Positions 1 to 9,766 of a DNA stretch of 52,858 nucleotides are shown here, in pieces. Source of the stretch: Paracoccaceae bacterium (GTDB lineage Bacteria; Pseudomonadota; Alphaproteobacteria; Rhodobacterales; Rhodobacteraceae); NCBI GenBank assembly GCA_013003075.1, contig JABDLJ010000038.1:1-52858 (forward strand), in the 5' to 3' direction. The first letter of the stretch is position 1. Every line of letters begins with the position of its first letter. The position numbers and the translations under genes were made by a program. The notes beneath the pieces are model-generated. The model did no database searches. It saw only the letters and a list, made by a program, of their open reading frames with translations, and had not been told where the DNA came from.

Positions 1-18
1 GGAAGGACCAAGACGCGC

Positions 19-261
19 ATGGCGATAGAAGCCCGGGAAATCGAGGACCTGATCCGCGCTGAATTCCCGAATGACAGGATCACGATTACCGATCTGGCGG
101 GGGATGGGAATCACTATGCCGCCGAGGTGATCGACGAAAGCTTCCGCGGTCAGAACCGCGTCCAGCAGCAGCGCGCGGTCTATGCCGCGCTGAAGGGCAA
201 AATGGATGGCAATCACGGCGATCTACACGCACTGGCCCTGACGACCAAAGCGCCGGATTGA
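19..261 (+). CDS. bolA: BolA/IbaG family protein
   Basis: An 80-residue BolA-fold protein, the usual length for the short IbaG/BolA2 type. The conserved central stretch (ESFRGQNRVQQQRAVYAAL, about residues 40-58) and the C-terminal LHALAL strand carrying the ligand histidine are visible. BolA proteins pair with monothiol glutaredoxins to hold or deliver [2Fe-2S] clusters in the cytoplasm, and the next gene encodes exactly such a glutaredoxin 90 bases downstream, so the two are probably co-transcribed. The ATG is preceded by GGAAGGA at the very edge of the window. What lies upstream is not visible. Confidence 0.9.
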   Translation: MAIEAREIEDLIRAEFPNDRITITDLAGDGNHYAAEVIDESFRGQNRVQQQRAVYAALKGKMDGNHGDLHALALTTKAPD

Positions 262-351
262 CCCTCTGGACCGAGGCTCTGCATCTTGCAAGGCGGGGCT
301 TTGAATGAAATGGACCGGGCAGAGCCTGCCAAAACGACAAGGACGAGACAC

Positions 352-714
352 ATGAGCGATGCACAAAGCCAGATCAAGCAGACCGTGACCGACAACGAGG
401 TCGTGCTGTTCATGAAGGGCACCAAATCGATGCCGCAATGCGGGTTTTCAAGCCGCGTCGCCGGGGTGTTGAATTTCATGGGCGTCGATTTCGCGGACGT
501 GAATGTCCTGGCCGACGACGCGATCCGGCAGGGCATCAAGGATTATTCGGACTGGCCGACGATCCCGCAGCTTTACGTGAAGGGCGAGTTCGTGGGCGGC
601 TGCGATATCATCACCGAGATGACGCTGTCGGGCGAACTCGACACGCTTCTGGCCGAAAACGGCGTGACCTTCGACAAGGACGCCGCCGACAAGATCCGCG
701 AAGCCAACGCCTGA
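352..714 (+). CDS. grxD: monothiol glutaredoxin, Grx4 (CGFS) type
   Basis: A 120-residue protein with the diagnostic single-thiol active site CGFS (Cys30), the preceding KGTKSMPQ loop and the GGCDI glutathione-binding segment near residues 83-87. Grx4-type proteins carry a glutathione-ligated [2Fe-2S] cluster and work with BolA in iron-sulfur trafficking and iron sensing. The frame is open further upstream (to 286), but the ATG at 352 follows AAGGACGAG at good spacing and gives the family's normal N-terminus. A strong terminator follows directly, so bolA-grxD looks like the end of a transcription unit. Confidence 0.95.
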   Translation: MSDAQSQIKQTVTDNEVVLFMKGTKSMPQCGFSSRVAGVLNFMGVDFADVNVLADDAIRQGIKDYSDWPTIPQLYVKGEFVGGCDIITEMTLSGELDTLLAENGVTFDKDAADKIREANA

Positions 715-740
715 CGCCACATTCTACCTACCGCGAAAAA

Positions 741-772
741 GCCCCGGGCCATCGGCCGCGGGGCTTTTTTTG
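741..772. terminator. intrinsic terminator between grxD and zapA
   Basis: A GCCCCG stem (741-746) pairs with CGGGGC (759-764), and an inner GGCC/GGCC extends it. Seven T residues follow at 765-771. It ends the bolA-grxD unit and lies between convergent genes, so it may also help stop zapA transcripts. Confidence 0.85.
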
Positions 773-810
773 TCGTCAAGCCGGCCTGCGCCGCAAGCGA
801 ATGCACCACA

Positions 811-1206
811 CTAGCTGGCCAGCTTTTCCTCGACAGAGGCAGCAAGCGCTTCCGCGCGTGCCGCAAAATCTGCAAGAGTGTCAGTGACTTCCGGCGGAAT
901 GACAGCGACTTCCACGGTCGTCGGCTCGGGCCCCGGCGCCTCGCGCAGGCCTTCCAATTCAGCCTGAAGCGCGCCCACGCGTTTTTCCAGTAGCCGTACC
1001 TTGTCGTCCGCGCCGGCGGTCTTGTCGGCAAGCAAAAGCCCCGCCATCAAAAGCATCCGGCTTTCCGGCATCCGGCCGATCTGGTTGAGAAGAGCGGCGG
1101 CCTCGTTGTCGAGCATCTGCGCAGCGGCTTGCAGGAAATGCTCTTCGCCTTCCTGGCAAGCGACCTCGAACTGCCGTCCTCCGATGGTGATGTTGACCTC
1201 AGGCAT
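811..1206 (-). CDS. zapA: cell division protein ZapA
   Basis: A 131-residue protein opening with the ZapA globular head ([20 protein letters not shown]), followed by an alpha-helical region with the LLMAGLLLADK segment and a predicted coiled coil at about residues 66-90, then an alphaproteobacterial Pro/Val-rich tail. ZapA binds and bundles FtsZ at the mid-cell ring. Its start lies inside the last codons of the upstream coiled-coil gene (8-base overlap) behind GGGAGG, so the pair is translationally coupled. Confidence 0.9.
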   Translation of the reverse strand: MPEVNITIGGRQFEVACQEGEEHFLQAAAQMLDNEAAALLNQIGRMPESRMLLMAGLLLADKTAGADDKVRLLEKRVGALQAELEGLREAPGPEPTTVEVAVIPPEVTDTLADFAARAEALAASVEEKLAS

Positions 1207-1681
1207 CGGCGGCCTCCCCTACGATTGTGCCCAGCCGGGCAAGAATGTCGTCAATCTCGGCCCGGTCGCCGTCACGCAATGATTTGAGCGCGGCCAGCTC
1301 GGACGCCATCGCGGCATCCACCAGTCCCTCATCGGCAAGACCGGCGGCGTTTGCTTCGCGCAGCGCGGTGTTCGAGCGCCGCAGGCCCGAGTTTACCGCG
1401 ATCATCTGCTGCAGCTCGCCATCCTTGGCCGCCAGTGTGTCCCGAAGCGCCGAGATCTCTTCCTGAAGCCGCGCGACATCCGCTTCAAGCCCGGTAACGG
1501 TCGTTTCCTGCTTTTCCTTGATCGCGCGCACCCGCTCTTCGAGCTGGGCGTTGGCTTCACGCTCTGCGGCAAGCTCTTCGGCCATCGCCTCGTCGCCGCC
1601 CGCGGCCAGTCCTTCCACACCAGCGCCGATCCGATCCAGCGCTGCCGATATCCGTCGTTCCAGTTCCGAAATGTCGCTCAA
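1199..1681 (-). CDS. coiled-coil protein encoded upstream of zapA (ZauP-like)
   Basis: A 160-residue, strongly acidic, almost wholly helical protein with long heptad-like stretches (about residues 30-110). The first in-frame ATG-type start is 22 codons further upstream, but the TTG at 1681 sits seven bases after AGGAAGGA and yields the N-terminus [10 protein letters not shown], so I choose the TTG. In Caulobacter the coiled-coil protein ZauP is encoded directly upstream of zapA and crosslinks ZapA to the FtsZ ring; position, overlap and architecture suggest the same role here. This is inferred from context; the sequence itself is low in specific motifs. Confidence 0.7.
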   Translation of the reverse strand: MSDISELERRISAALDRIGAGVEGLAAGGDEAMAEELAAEREANAQLEERVRAIKEKQETTVTGLEADVARLQEEISALRDTLAAKDGELQQMIAVNSGLRRSNTALREANAAGLADEGLVDAAMASELAALKSLRDGDRAEIDDILARLGTIVGEAADA

Positions 1682-1882
1682 ATCAATGTCCTTCCTGATC
1701 GCCGCCCCACGCGTTCTGTCTTGCCGGACGCGATTCGTCTTTCGCATGTTTGCATGAATTTTACCAATCTGCAGGGCGAATACAGCCCCCTTGCGCTCAA
1801 TACCTTACGAGGCGCGCTTGATCTTGCCAGCAAGGCTGATATCAGTCGCACCAAGCCGAGCCAGCACGAGAGGACAAGCCGC

Positions 1883-3901
1883 GTGGACATTCCCAGCCTG
1901 AGAGATCTTCACCCCGACCACTGGAACAAAGCCTGCGCGATCCGGGCGCTGTCTATGGACGCGGTTCAAGCCGCCAATTCAGGCCACCCGGGGATGCCGA
2001 TGGGCATGGCGGATGTCGCGACCGTGCTGTTTGAAAAACATCTTAAATTCGATGCCTCGGCGCCGAACTGGCCCGATCGGGATCGGTTCATCCTGTCGGC
2101 CGGCCATGGCTCGATGCTGCTCTACTCGCTGTTGCACCTGACCGGCTATGCCGACATGACGCTGGAGCAATTGAAAAACTTCCGGCAATGGGGCTCGATC
2201 ACCGCCGGACATCCTGAATACGGCCATGCCAGCGGCATCGAGACGACCACCGGCCCGCTTGGCCAGGGCCTTGCAAACTCTGTCGGGTTCGCGATGGCCG
2301 AAGAGATGCTGCGGGCGCGGTTCGGGCGCAAGATCGTCGACCACTACACTTATGTGATCGCCGGCGATGGCTGCCTTATGGAGGGCATCAGCCACGAGGC
2401 AATCGGCCTTGCGGGCATGCAAAAACTGTCCAGGCTGATCGTTCTCTGGGACGACAACAACATTTCGATCGACGGCAAGGTGACGCTCTCGGACATCACT
2501 GACCAGAGGGCGCGCTTCAAGGCCGCCGGCTGGCAGGTACTCAGCTGCGACGGTCACGATCCCAAGGACATCGATGCGGCCCTGTCCAGGGCAAAATCGT
2601 CGAAGAAGCCTACGATGATTGCCTGCAAAACCCATATCGGGTTCGGCTCGCCCGCCAAGCAAGATACCAAGGGTGCGCATGGCTCGCCGTTGGGCGATGA
2701 CGAGATCCGCATCACCAAGCAAGCCTATGGCTGGCCGCACGGCCCCTTCGTGATCCCGGACGACATCAAGGCTGGCTGGAAGGCGATCGGCGCCCGCGGC
2801 GCGTCCGAGCGCGAAGCCTGGGAGGCACGGCTGGGCGATCTGTCTGCTGGCCGCCAGAAAGAGTTTGGCCGCGTGATGTCCGGCGAGGCCCCGAAGAAAC
2901 TCAGCTCGGTCATCCGCGCGCTGAAAAAGCAGATCTCGGAAAGCGCGCCGAACGTCGCCACGCGCAAATCGTCTGAAATGGTTCTGGAGGTCGTCAACCC
3001 GGTCATGCCGGAAACCGCAGGCGGTTCGGCAGACCTGACCGGCTCAAACAACACGCTGACAGCGGACCTGGGGATATTCGGCCCCAGCAACCGCAAGGGC
3101 CGCTATATCCACTACGGTATTCGCGAACACGGCATGGCCGCGGCTATGAACGGCCTGGCGCTGCATGGCGGGGTCAAGCCCTATGGCGGCACGTTCATGT
3201 GCTTCACCGATTATGCGCGCGGCGCGATGCGCCTGTCGTCGCTGATGGGCGTTCCGGCGGTCTACGTGATGACCCACGATTCCATCGGGCTTGGAGAAGA
3301 CGGCCCGACGCACCAGCCGGTCGAGCATCTGGCGATGCTGCGCGCCACGCCAAATGTGAATGTGTTCCGCCCTGCCGACACGGTCGAGACCGCCGAGGCT
3401 TGGGAGCTTGCACTGACGTCCAAGCGGACGCCGTCGGTCCTGTCGCTGACGCGCCAGGGGCTGCCCACGCTGCGCAAAGAGCACAAGATCAATAATCTGA
3501 CAGCCAAGGGCGCCTATGTCATGGCCGATGCCGAGGGCAAACGGCTGGCGCTTTTGATGGCGACAGGCTCGGAAGTCGAGATTGCGATGAAGGCGCGCGA
3601 TATCCTGCAATCGGAAGGGATCGGCACGCGCGTTGTCTCGATGCCGTGCTGGGAGATCTTCGAGGAACAGGATGAGGCCTACCGGCGGCGCGTTCTGCCC
3701 GCAGGTCCGGTGCGCGTGGCTGTCGAGGCGGCAATCCGGTTCGGCTGGGACCGTTGGCTGTTCGGAGAACGCGGCAAGCGCGAGAAGTCGGGATTTGTCG
3801 GCATGCACGATTTCGGAGCATCGGCGCCCGCAAGCGATCTGTACCGCGAGCTTGGCATCACGCCCGAGGCCGTGGCCGAGAAGGCCAAGTCGCTTCTTTA
3901 G
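1883..3901 (+). CDS. tkt: transketolase
   Basis: A 672-residue thiamine-diphosphate enzyme that moves two-carbon ketol units between sugar phosphates (pentose phosphate pathway). Visible motifs: SGHPG (33-37), AGHGS (73-77), GPLGQG (124-129), the ThDP/metal motif GDGCLMEG (161-168) with the downstream DDNNISIDG, and YGIREHGM with catalytic Glu415. The open frame extends back to 1721, but the GTG at 1883 gives the standard family start ([17 protein letters not shown]) after a GAGAGG-rich stretch. The divergent zapA operon shares the 200-base upstream region. gap follows 0.45 kb downstream, so two central carbon enzymes are neighbours, though a hairpin and a small gene separate them. Confidence 0.97.
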   Translation: MDIPSLRDLHPDHWNKACAIRALSMDAVQAANSGHPGMPMGMADVATVLFEKHLKFDASAPNWPDRDRFILSAGHGSMLLYSLLHLTGYADMTLEQLKNFRQWGSITAGHPEYGHASGIETTTGPLGQGLANSVGFAMAEEMLRARFGRKIVDHYTYVIAGDGCLMEGISHEAIGLAGMQKLSRLIVLWDDNNISIDGKVTLSDITDQRARFKAAGWQVLSCDGHDPKDIDAALSRAKSSKKPTMIACKTHIGFGSPAKQDTKGAHGSPLGDDEIRITKQAYGWPHGPFVIPDDIKAGWKAIGARGASEREAWEARLGDLSAGRQKEFGRVMSGEAPKKLSSVIRALKKQISESAPNVATRKSSEMVLEVVNPVMPETAGGSADLTGSNNTLTADLGIFGPSNRKGRYIHYGIREHGMAAAMNGLALHGGVKPYGGTFMCFTDYARGAMRLSSLMGVPAVYVMTHDSIGLGEDGPTHQPVEHLAMLRATPNVNVFRPADTVETAEAWELALTSKRTPSVLSLTRQGLPTLRKEHKINNLTAKGAYVMADAEGKRLALLMATGSEVEIAMKARDILQSEGIGTRVVSMPCWEIFEEQDEAYRRRVLPAGPVRVAVEAAIRFGWDRWLFGERGKREKSGFVGMHDFGASAPASDLYRELGITPEAVAEKAKSLL

Positions 3902-3926
3902 TCGCCCGCGGGCCGCAAAGCACGAG

Positions 3927-3950
3927 CCCGTCCGGCTGTTGCCGGACGGG
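3927..3950 (+). terminator. hairpin after tkt, no T-run
   Basis: A perfect 10-bp stem (CCCGTCCGGC at 3927-3936 with GCCGGACGGG at 3941-3950) closed by TGTT. No U-tract follows, so it could act as a Rho-assisted terminator or as an mRNA-stabilising 3-prime hairpin for tkt. Confidence 0.55.
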
Positions 3951-3958
3951 ATATCAAT

Positions 3959-3980
3959 GCCTCCGGCGGCGATGTATTTA
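3959..3980 (-). repeat. dispersed Rhodobacteraceae-type palindromic repeat, copy 1
   Basis: Read on the minus strand this is TAAATACATCGCCGCCGGAGGC. It matches the other three copies at 32110-32132, 34891-34920 and 37390-37416 over the AAATA...GCCGGAGGC core. It sits just after the tkt hairpin. Confidence 0.6.
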
Positions 3981-4132
3981 ACACTCGGACGCGGCAAATC
4001 GCGCCAGATCGGCGGCCGGACTGGTCCAAAGGGGCAAATTCTGCCAGGATTTCTGAGCGTGTTGGGACCGCGGCGGACGGCGCTGCGGAAATGCTGTTGC
4101 ACAGGGAGACCGGCCGCGCCGGCTAAATCGCC

Positions 4133-4270
4133 ATGAATTATGTGATTATCGGAATCGTACTTCTTTCCATTACGCTGATCGCCGTGTCCGAGACGATGGG
4201 CTATGACGCAACGACTTACGTGTCGCGAAAGTTCATCGATCTTCTGGAACTGATCTCGTTCTGGCGCTGA
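4133..4270 (+). CDS. 45-residue single-span membrane microprotein
   Basis: The reading frame starts MNYVIIGIVLLSITLIAVSE and encodes one clear hydrophobic helix (about residues 3-18) followed by a polar segment and an aromatic C-terminus ending ISFWR. I recognise no family. It lies alone between tkt and gap on the same strand, ending 10 bases before the putative gap -35 element. The start has no strong Shine-Dalgarno sequence (GGGAGA lies over 20 bases upstream), which lowers confidence. Hydrophobic composition, a plausible topology with the charged residues after the helix, and isolation from other coding frames argue that it is real. Confidence 0.45.
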   Translation: MNYVIIGIVLLSITLIAVSETMGYDATTYVSRKFIDLLELISFWR

Positions 4271-4280
4271 GGAAAAGCGG

Positions 4281-4309
4281 TTGACCTTTCCGCCGGTTTC
4301 TTCTTGTTA
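4281..4309 (+). promoter_or_regulatory. candidate sigma-70 promoter of gap
   Basis: TTGACC at 4281-4286, a 17-base spacer, then TTGTTA at 4304-4309; the start codon is 40 bases further on. The -35 is good and the -10 is moderate. Confidence 0.4.
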
Positions 4310-4349
4310 AGCGCTCAGGTTCTTCAAAAAGACATCAGGAGTGCGAGAC

Positions 4350-5351
4350 ATGACGGTGAAAGTTGCAATCAATGGATTTGGCCGGATCGGGCGGAACGTT
4401 CTGCGGGCAATCATCGAGTCCGGTCGCACAGATATCGAGGTCGTTGCGATCAACGATCTGGGGCCGGTCGAGACCAACGCCCACCTTTTGTGCTATGACA
4501 GTGTGCATGGCCGTTTCCCGGCAACGGTGACGACCACCAAGGACACGATCGATGTCGGCCGCGGGCAGATCCGTGTCACCGCGCTGCGCAACCCTGCCGA
4601 TCTGCCCTGGGGCGATGTCGACATCGTCATGGAATGCACCGGGATCTTCACGTCCAAAGAGGCCTGCCAGGCGCATCTTGAAAACGGCTCCAGCCGCGTC
4701 CTGATCTCGGCTCCGGGCAAGGACGCAGACAAGACCATCGTCTACGGCGTCAACGACAGCGTCCTGAGCGCGAGCGATATCGTCGTGTCGAACGCGTCCT
4801 GCACCACGAACTGCCTCTCGCCGGTCGCCAAGGTGCTGAACGACGAGATCGGGATCGTCAGGGGCTTCATGACCACGATCCACAGCTATACCGGCGATCA
4901 GCCAACGCTTGATACGATGCACAAGGATCTCTATCGCGCCCGCGCCGCGGCAATGTCGATGATCCCGACCTCCACAGGCGCGGCCAAGGCCGTGGGCCTT
5001 GTCCTGCCCGAGCTGAACGGCAAGCTCGACGGTGTCGCGATCCGCGTGCCGACGCCGAACGTGTCGGTGGTCGACCTGACATTCGAAGCCGGGCGCAAGA
5101 CCTCGGTCGACGAGATCAACAACGCGATCCGCGCCGCGGCCGACGGGCCGATGAAAGGCATTCTGGGCTATACCGACGAGAGCCTCGTCAGCATCGATTT
5201 CAACCACGACCCGCATTCATCGATCTTCCACACCGACCAGACCAAGGTGATGGAAGGCACGATGTGCCGGATCCTGACCTGGTACGACAACGAGTGGGGC
5301 TTTTCCAACCGGATGGGCGACACCGCCGTTGCGATGGCCAAGTTCCTCTGA
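4350..5351 (+). CDS. gap: glyceraldehyde-3-phosphate dehydrogenase, type I
   Basis: A 333-residue enzyme, normal GAPDH length, converting glyceraldehyde-3-phosphate to 1,3-bisphosphoglycerate with NAD(P). The N-terminal Rossmann motif NGFGRIGRN (7-15), the catalytic signature SNASCTTNC with Cys151, the paired histidine in [10 protein letters not shown] and the C-terminal [12 protein letters not shown] are all present. The frame opens at a GTG at 4341, but the ATG at 4350 is eight bases after AGGAG and matches the family start. It appears monocistronic: its own candidate promoter lies upstream and a strong terminator follows. Confidence 0.97.
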   Translation: MTVKVAINGFGRIGRNVLRAIIESGRTDIEVVAINDLGPVETNAHLLCYDSVHGRFPATVTTTKDTIDVGRGQIRVTALRNPADLPWGDVDIVMECTGIFTSKEACQAHLENGSSRVLISAPGKDADKTIVYGVNDSVLSASDIVVSNASCTTNCLSPVAKVLNDEIGIVRGFMTTIHSYTGDQPTLDTMHKDLYRARAAAMSMIPTSTGAAKAVGLVLPELNGKLDGVAIRVPTPNVSVVDLTFEAGRKTSVDEINNAIRAAADGPMKGILGYTDESLVSIDFNHDPHSSIFHTDQTKVMEGTMCRILTWYDNEWGFSNRMGDTAVAMAKFL

Positions 5352-5371
5352 TCGAGGCCAGAAAGAAAAGC

Positions 5372-5401
5372 AAAAAGCGCCCCTAGAGGGCGCTTTTTTT
5401 T
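5372..5401 (+). terminator. intrinsic terminator of gap
   Basis: AAAAA-GCGCCC (5372-5382) pairs with GGGCGC-TTTTT (5388-5398), with the run of eight Ts starting at 5394. Confidence 0.9.
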
Positions 5402-5472
5402 GCCGGGATCGTTCGTGGACCGTCCCACAGGCTATGCAAAACATGCATGGCGGCTTGTCTGAAATGTGCGTT

Positions 5473-5485
5473 GTTTAGCGCTAAC
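5473..5485. promoter_or_regulatory. LacI-type palindrome TTAGCGCTAA
   Basis: TTAGCGCTAA (5475-5484) is a perfect 10-bp palindrome with the central CG typical of LacI/GalR-family operators, flanked by near-symmetric G/C. It lies 61 bases before the start codon of the first small DUF1127-like gene, between it and the gap terminator, so it would be well placed to control that gene. No LacI-type regulator is encoded in the window. Confidence 0.4.
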
Positions 5486-5545
5486 GGAGGCGTATGTGTC
5501 AGTCACGAGCAATGAAACGCCACACCAAGAGAAAGGAGAGGCATC

Positions 5546-5710
5546 ATGACTTCGATCGTAGCAGAACTGAAAACCGCCGCTCAAAAGCGTGCGGCATACA
5601 CACGGACCGTCCACGAGCTTCAGAGCATGCCTCTGAACACGGCGCTGGACCTCGGGATCTTCCGCGAAGATGCCGCGAAAATTGCCAAGCGGGCCGTGTA
5701 CGGGCACTAA
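5546..5710 (+). CDS. 54-residue DUF1127-like small protein, copy 1
   Basis: The ATG follows AAAGGAGAGG at ideal spacing. The product (MTSIVAELKTAAQKRAAYTR..., ending KIAKRAVYGH) has a basic N-terminal helix and a second half, HELQSMPLNTALDLGIF, that resembles the ELxxLxDxxLxDIGI pattern of DUF1127/YjiS proteins. Such proteins are abundant small, basic, probably RNA-associated proteins in alphaproteobacteria, and several in Rhodobacter are stress induced. A paralogue with 33 of 54 identical residues follows 204 bases downstream. The exact role is unknown. Confidence 0.75.
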   Translation: MTSIVAELKTAAQKRAAYTRTVHELQSMPLNTALDLGIFREDAAKIAKRAVYGH

Positions 5711-5914
5711 GCCTGAACGCAAAGCGGCTGGACCGGCGAGTTCGCTAGCGCCGGCCTTCAGGACTTCACTATAGATCAAGGACTTATATGACGGCGACAG
5801 CGCCGCAGTCCGCCATGATGGACGTAGCCAAAGCAAGGCCCGTCATACACCCCCAATCCGCCGGCAGCGTGGTCATTTGGCCGCGGCCCGGCCCCAAAAC
5901 GAAATGAACGGCTT

Positions 5915-6079
5915 ATGACCAAGCTCGTTTCGCAACTGATCACTGCCGCAGAAAAACACGCGGCCTATTCAAGGACGGTGCATGAGCTGTCCAACCTGCC
6001 GACCGATACGGCACTGGATGTCGGCATCTATCCCGGCGATGCGAAGAAAATCGCGCGCGTGGCAGTCTACGGCAAGTAG
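5915..6079 (+). CDS. 54-residue DUF1127-like small protein, copy 2
   Basis: Same length as the gene at 5546 and aligned end to end without gaps; the most conserved part is RTVHEL...TALDxGI...DAxKIA..AVYG. The ribosome site is weaker (AATGAACGG before the ATG) than that of copy 1, so expression levels may differ. The 204-base spacer carries no gene, only a CCGGCG/CGCCGG hairpin at 5733-5754. A terminator follows, closing the two-gene unit before the convergent coaD. Confidence 0.75.
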   Translation: MTKLVSQLITAAEKHAAYSRTVHELSNLPTDTALDVGIYPGDAKKIARVAVYGK

Positions 6080-6101
6080 GCGAATGCCAAGAGAAAACAG
6101 G

Positions 6102-6128
6102 CGGACGGGCGGCAACGCCTGTCCGTTC
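6102..6128. terminator. terminator between copy 2 and coaD
   Basis: A ten-bp stem with one G-T pair (6102-6111 with 6116-6125) and a stable GCAA tetraloop, followed by TTCTTC. It lies between convergent genes and ends two bases before the coaD stop codon. Confidence 0.6.
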
Positions 6129-6129
6129 T

Positions 6130-6624
6130 TCAGGTGGGAAAGTGCCGGTCGAGAGCGGTCTTGATCGCCGGAGGGACGAAATCGGTGACATCGCCGCCGA
6201 GCCGGGCGATTTCCTTGACCAGCCGCGATGCGATTGCCTGATATTGCGCATCGGCCATCAGGAATACGGTCTCGATGCTGTCGTCAAGTTGCCGGTTCAT
6301 CCCAACCATCTGATATTCATACTCAAAATCAGCGACCGCGCGCAGTCCTCGCACGATGATCCCGGCCCCCACATCGCGGGCACAATCCACCAGCAGGTTG
6401 TCGAAGGGATGGGCCACGATCTCGACACCGGTCTTGGCGCTCAGCTTGGCGCATTCGGCCTCGACCATCGAGACGCGCTCTTCCAGCGAGAAAAGCGGGC
6501 CCTTGTCCTTGTTGATCGCGATGCCGATGACAAGCCGATCGACCAGCAAGGTCGCGCGCCCGATGATGTCGAGATGCCCAAGGGTTAGTGGATCGAAAGT
6601 TCCCGGGTATAGTCCGACGCGCAT
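6130..6624 (-). CDS. coaD: phosphopantetheine adenylyltransferase
   Basis: A 164-residue nucleotidyltransferase that adenylates 4-phosphopantetheine to dephospho-CoA, the penultimate step of coenzyme A synthesis. The N-terminal motif GTFDPLTLGH (8-17), whose histidine binds ATP phosphates, the VRGLRAVADFEYEYQM segment (about 91-106) and the C-terminal ASRLVKEIARLGGDVTDFVP block are all typical. The start is preceded by a GGAAGGGA stretch. It is followed on the same strand only by the convergent small genes, so it ends its unit. Confidence 0.96.
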   Translation of the reverse strand: MRVGLYPGTFDPLTLGHLDIIGRATLLVDRLVIGIAINKDKGPLFSLEERVSMVEAECAKLSAKTGVEIVAHPFDNLLVDCARDVGAGIIVRGLRAVADFEYEYQMVGMNRQLDDSIETVFLMADAQYQAIASRLVKEIARLGGDVTDFVPPAIKTALDRHFPT

Positions 6625-6698
6625 GGAGGCGGTCCCTTCCGATTGGGTGTCTGGCTGGTCTTCTGAGCGATTTCAGGCGCTTGCGCAATAGGGCAGCG

Positions 6699-7133
6699 TC
6701 AGTGCCCCATCACCATGCCTTCAAGCGCGTCGCGCTCCATGGCCAGTTCGGACAGGCGCGCCTTGACCACGTCGCCGATCGAGATCAGCCCCACCATCTT
6801 GCCATCCTCGATGACCGGCAGATGCCGAAACCGGCCGTCGGTCATCAGGGTCAGGACCGCGTCGGCATTATCATGCGGCGTGCAGGTCACCAGATCGCGG
6901 GTCATCATTTCGTCGACCGTCTCGCTAAGGCAGCTTGAGCCGCGCCGCCCAAGGTCACGCACGATATCGCGCTCGGACAGGATGCCATCCGGGATCCCGT
7001 CGTCCTTGGCGACGATGACGGCGCCGATCCGCTTGGATGAGAGAAGCTCTACCGCCGCGCTCACCGGTGTTCCCGGCTCGATCTTGATGACCCCGGTGAC
7101 AGGTTTCGACTTAAGGATCTGATGGACCAGCAT
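6699..7133 (-). CDS. two-CBS-domain protein
   Basis: A 144-residue protein consisting of a tandem CBS pair: the first about residues 10-65 (VSAAVELLSSKRIGAVIVA, SERDIVRDL), the second about 75-130 (MMTRDLVTCTP, LPVIEDGKMVGLISIGDVVK). Stand-alone CBS pairs bind adenosine nucleotides and act as energy-state sensors for partner enzymes, but nothing here names the partner. GGAGG lies eight bases before the start. coaD lies 74 bases downstream on the same strand, so the two may be co-transcribed. Confidence 0.85.
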   Translation of the reverse strand: MLVHQILKSKPVTGVIKIEPGTPVSAAVELLSSKRIGAVIVAKDDGIPDGILSERDIVRDLGRRGSSCLSETVDEMMTRDLVTCTPHDNADAVLTLMTDGRFRHLPVIEDGKMVGLISIGDVVKARLSELAMERDALEGMVMGH

Positions 7134-7192
7134 CTAAGGCGCCTCCGTAACAATACCTTGGCCCCTACCGTCGCCGCTGAAGGGCGATTGTG

Positions 7193-8089
7193 TCAAGTCA
7201 GAGCCTCAAGTCGCGCAATCTCGGCGCGCAGGCCCGAAATCAAAAGGTCTGAAAAGCGGCCCAGCCGTTCGCTGCGGCGCTCGTCATGGTGGCGGATCAG
7301 CCAGAAGGTACGCGACAGGCTCAGCTCGTCCGTGAGGATGCGGGCGATGCCCGGCACGGCCGGCAAGGCAAAGTCATGCACGATGCCGATGCCAGCGCCG
7401 GCGCGGATCCAGTTAAGCTGGACCGAGACCGAGTTGGACGCAAAATCAACCTTGTCCGCCCCGGTTTCGCTGAGATAGTCGAGTTCTTTGTCGAAGACCA
7501 TATCGGGGATATAGCCGACGACCGGATGCGCCTTGAGATCGGTCAGGCCTTGGATCGGGTCAGCGCCTTCAAGGTAGTCCCGGCTTGCCGCCAAATGAAG
7601 TTTGTAGTCGGCGATCTTCTGGACAGTCAGCCGCCCCGCTGTCGGCCGGCTGACCGCGATGGCCATGTCGGCCTCGCGCTTGGACAGGTTGAAGACGCGC
7701 GGCAAGGCGACGATTTGCACCTCCAGTTCGGGGTGGTCGTCCATGATCGCACGGGTGACCTGCGGCAGAAGGTAGTTGGCACAGCCATCCGGGGCTCCGA
7801 TCCGGATCTGGCCGCTCAGCCGCCCGGCCCGGCCGCGCAGATCGTCCGCCCCCCTCTCCATCGCGGTCTCGGCGCGCATCGCGTGATCGAAAAAACGCTG
7901 GCCCTCGTCCGTCAGAACGTAGCCCTGCGGCGACTTGGTAAAAAGCGGCACTTCCAGCGCCCTTTCAAGCCGCTGCACCCGGCGCCCGACGGTCGCAGGG
8001 TCCAGCCGCAAGGCGTGCGCCGCCCCCGATAAGCTTTCGCTGCGCGCCACGGACAGGAAAATCCGCATGTCATCCCAGTTGAATTCCAT
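7193..8089 (-). CDS. LysR-family regulator divergent from mmsA
   Basis: A 298-residue regulator. The winged helix-turn-helix occupies residues 4-62 (NWDDMRIFLSVARSESLSGAAHALRLDPATVGRRVQRLE), followed by the LysR substrate-binding domain. The frame runs 12 codons further upstream, but ATG 8089 gives the classic MEFNWDDMRIF start. Divergent transcription from mmsA across a 101-base spacer with a CAAAA-N3-TTTTG dyad points to control of methylmalonate-semialdehyde dehydrogenase and perhaps the whole valine set. The inducer cannot be read from the sequence. Confidence 0.9.
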   Translation of the reverse strand: MEFNWDDMRIFLSVARSESLSGAAHALRLDPATVGRRVQRLERALEVPLFTKSPQGYVLTDEGQRFFDHAMRAETAMERGADDLRGRAGRLSGQIRIGAPDGCANYLLPQVTRAIMDDHPELEVQIVALPRVFNLSKREADMAIAVSRPTAGRLTVQKIADYKLHLAASRDYLEGADPIQGLTDLKAHPVVGYIPDMVFDKELDYLSETGADKVDFASNSVSVQLNWIRAGAGIGIVHDFALPAVPGIARILTDELSLSRTFWLIRHHDERRSERLGRFSDLLISGLRAEIARLEALT

Positions 8090-8108
8090 AGGCGTCCTTG
8101 TATTTCTG

Positions 8109-8121
8109 CAAAACGCTTTTG
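8109..8121. promoter_or_regulatory. candidate LysR operator between lysR and mmsA
   Basis: CAAAA (8109-8113), CGC, TTTTG (8117-8121): a perfect interrupted dyad that extends imperfectly to TGCAAAA...TTTTGGCA. It lies 20 bases from the lysR start and 70 from the mmsA start, the usual place for an autoregulatory LysR site. Confidence 0.45.
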
Positions 8122-8190
8122 GCAAACTCCGTCTATGCCGATGAGCGATGCATCCCTATTCTGACAGCAATCACACAATTGGAGGATACC

Positions 8191-9690
<1,500 letters not shown>

Positions 9691-9715
9691 TCTTGAAGGC
9701 CCATTCGGACAGGCG

Positions 9716-9744
9716 AAAGGCGGCCACGGGGCCGCCTTTCTTTC
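9716..9744 (+). terminator. terminator after mmsA
   Basis: A perfect 10-bp stem AAAGGCGGCC (9716-9725) with GGCCGCCTTT (9730-9739), followed by CTTTCC. It lies between mmsA and the convergent VPLPA gene and could serve both. Confidence 0.85.
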
Positions 9745-9766
9745 CAGAACCCGGCTCCGAGGGAAA

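Noticed and set aside
1979-4102. Minus-strand open frames of 253 and 352 codons opposite tkt
   Set aside because: They contradict a fully conserved transketolase and carry no recognisable domain.
5733-5754. CCGGCG/CGCCGG hairpin between the two DUF1127-like genes as a terminator
   Set aside because: No T-run follows and the stem is only six pairs; not strong enough to claim that the two genes are separate units.
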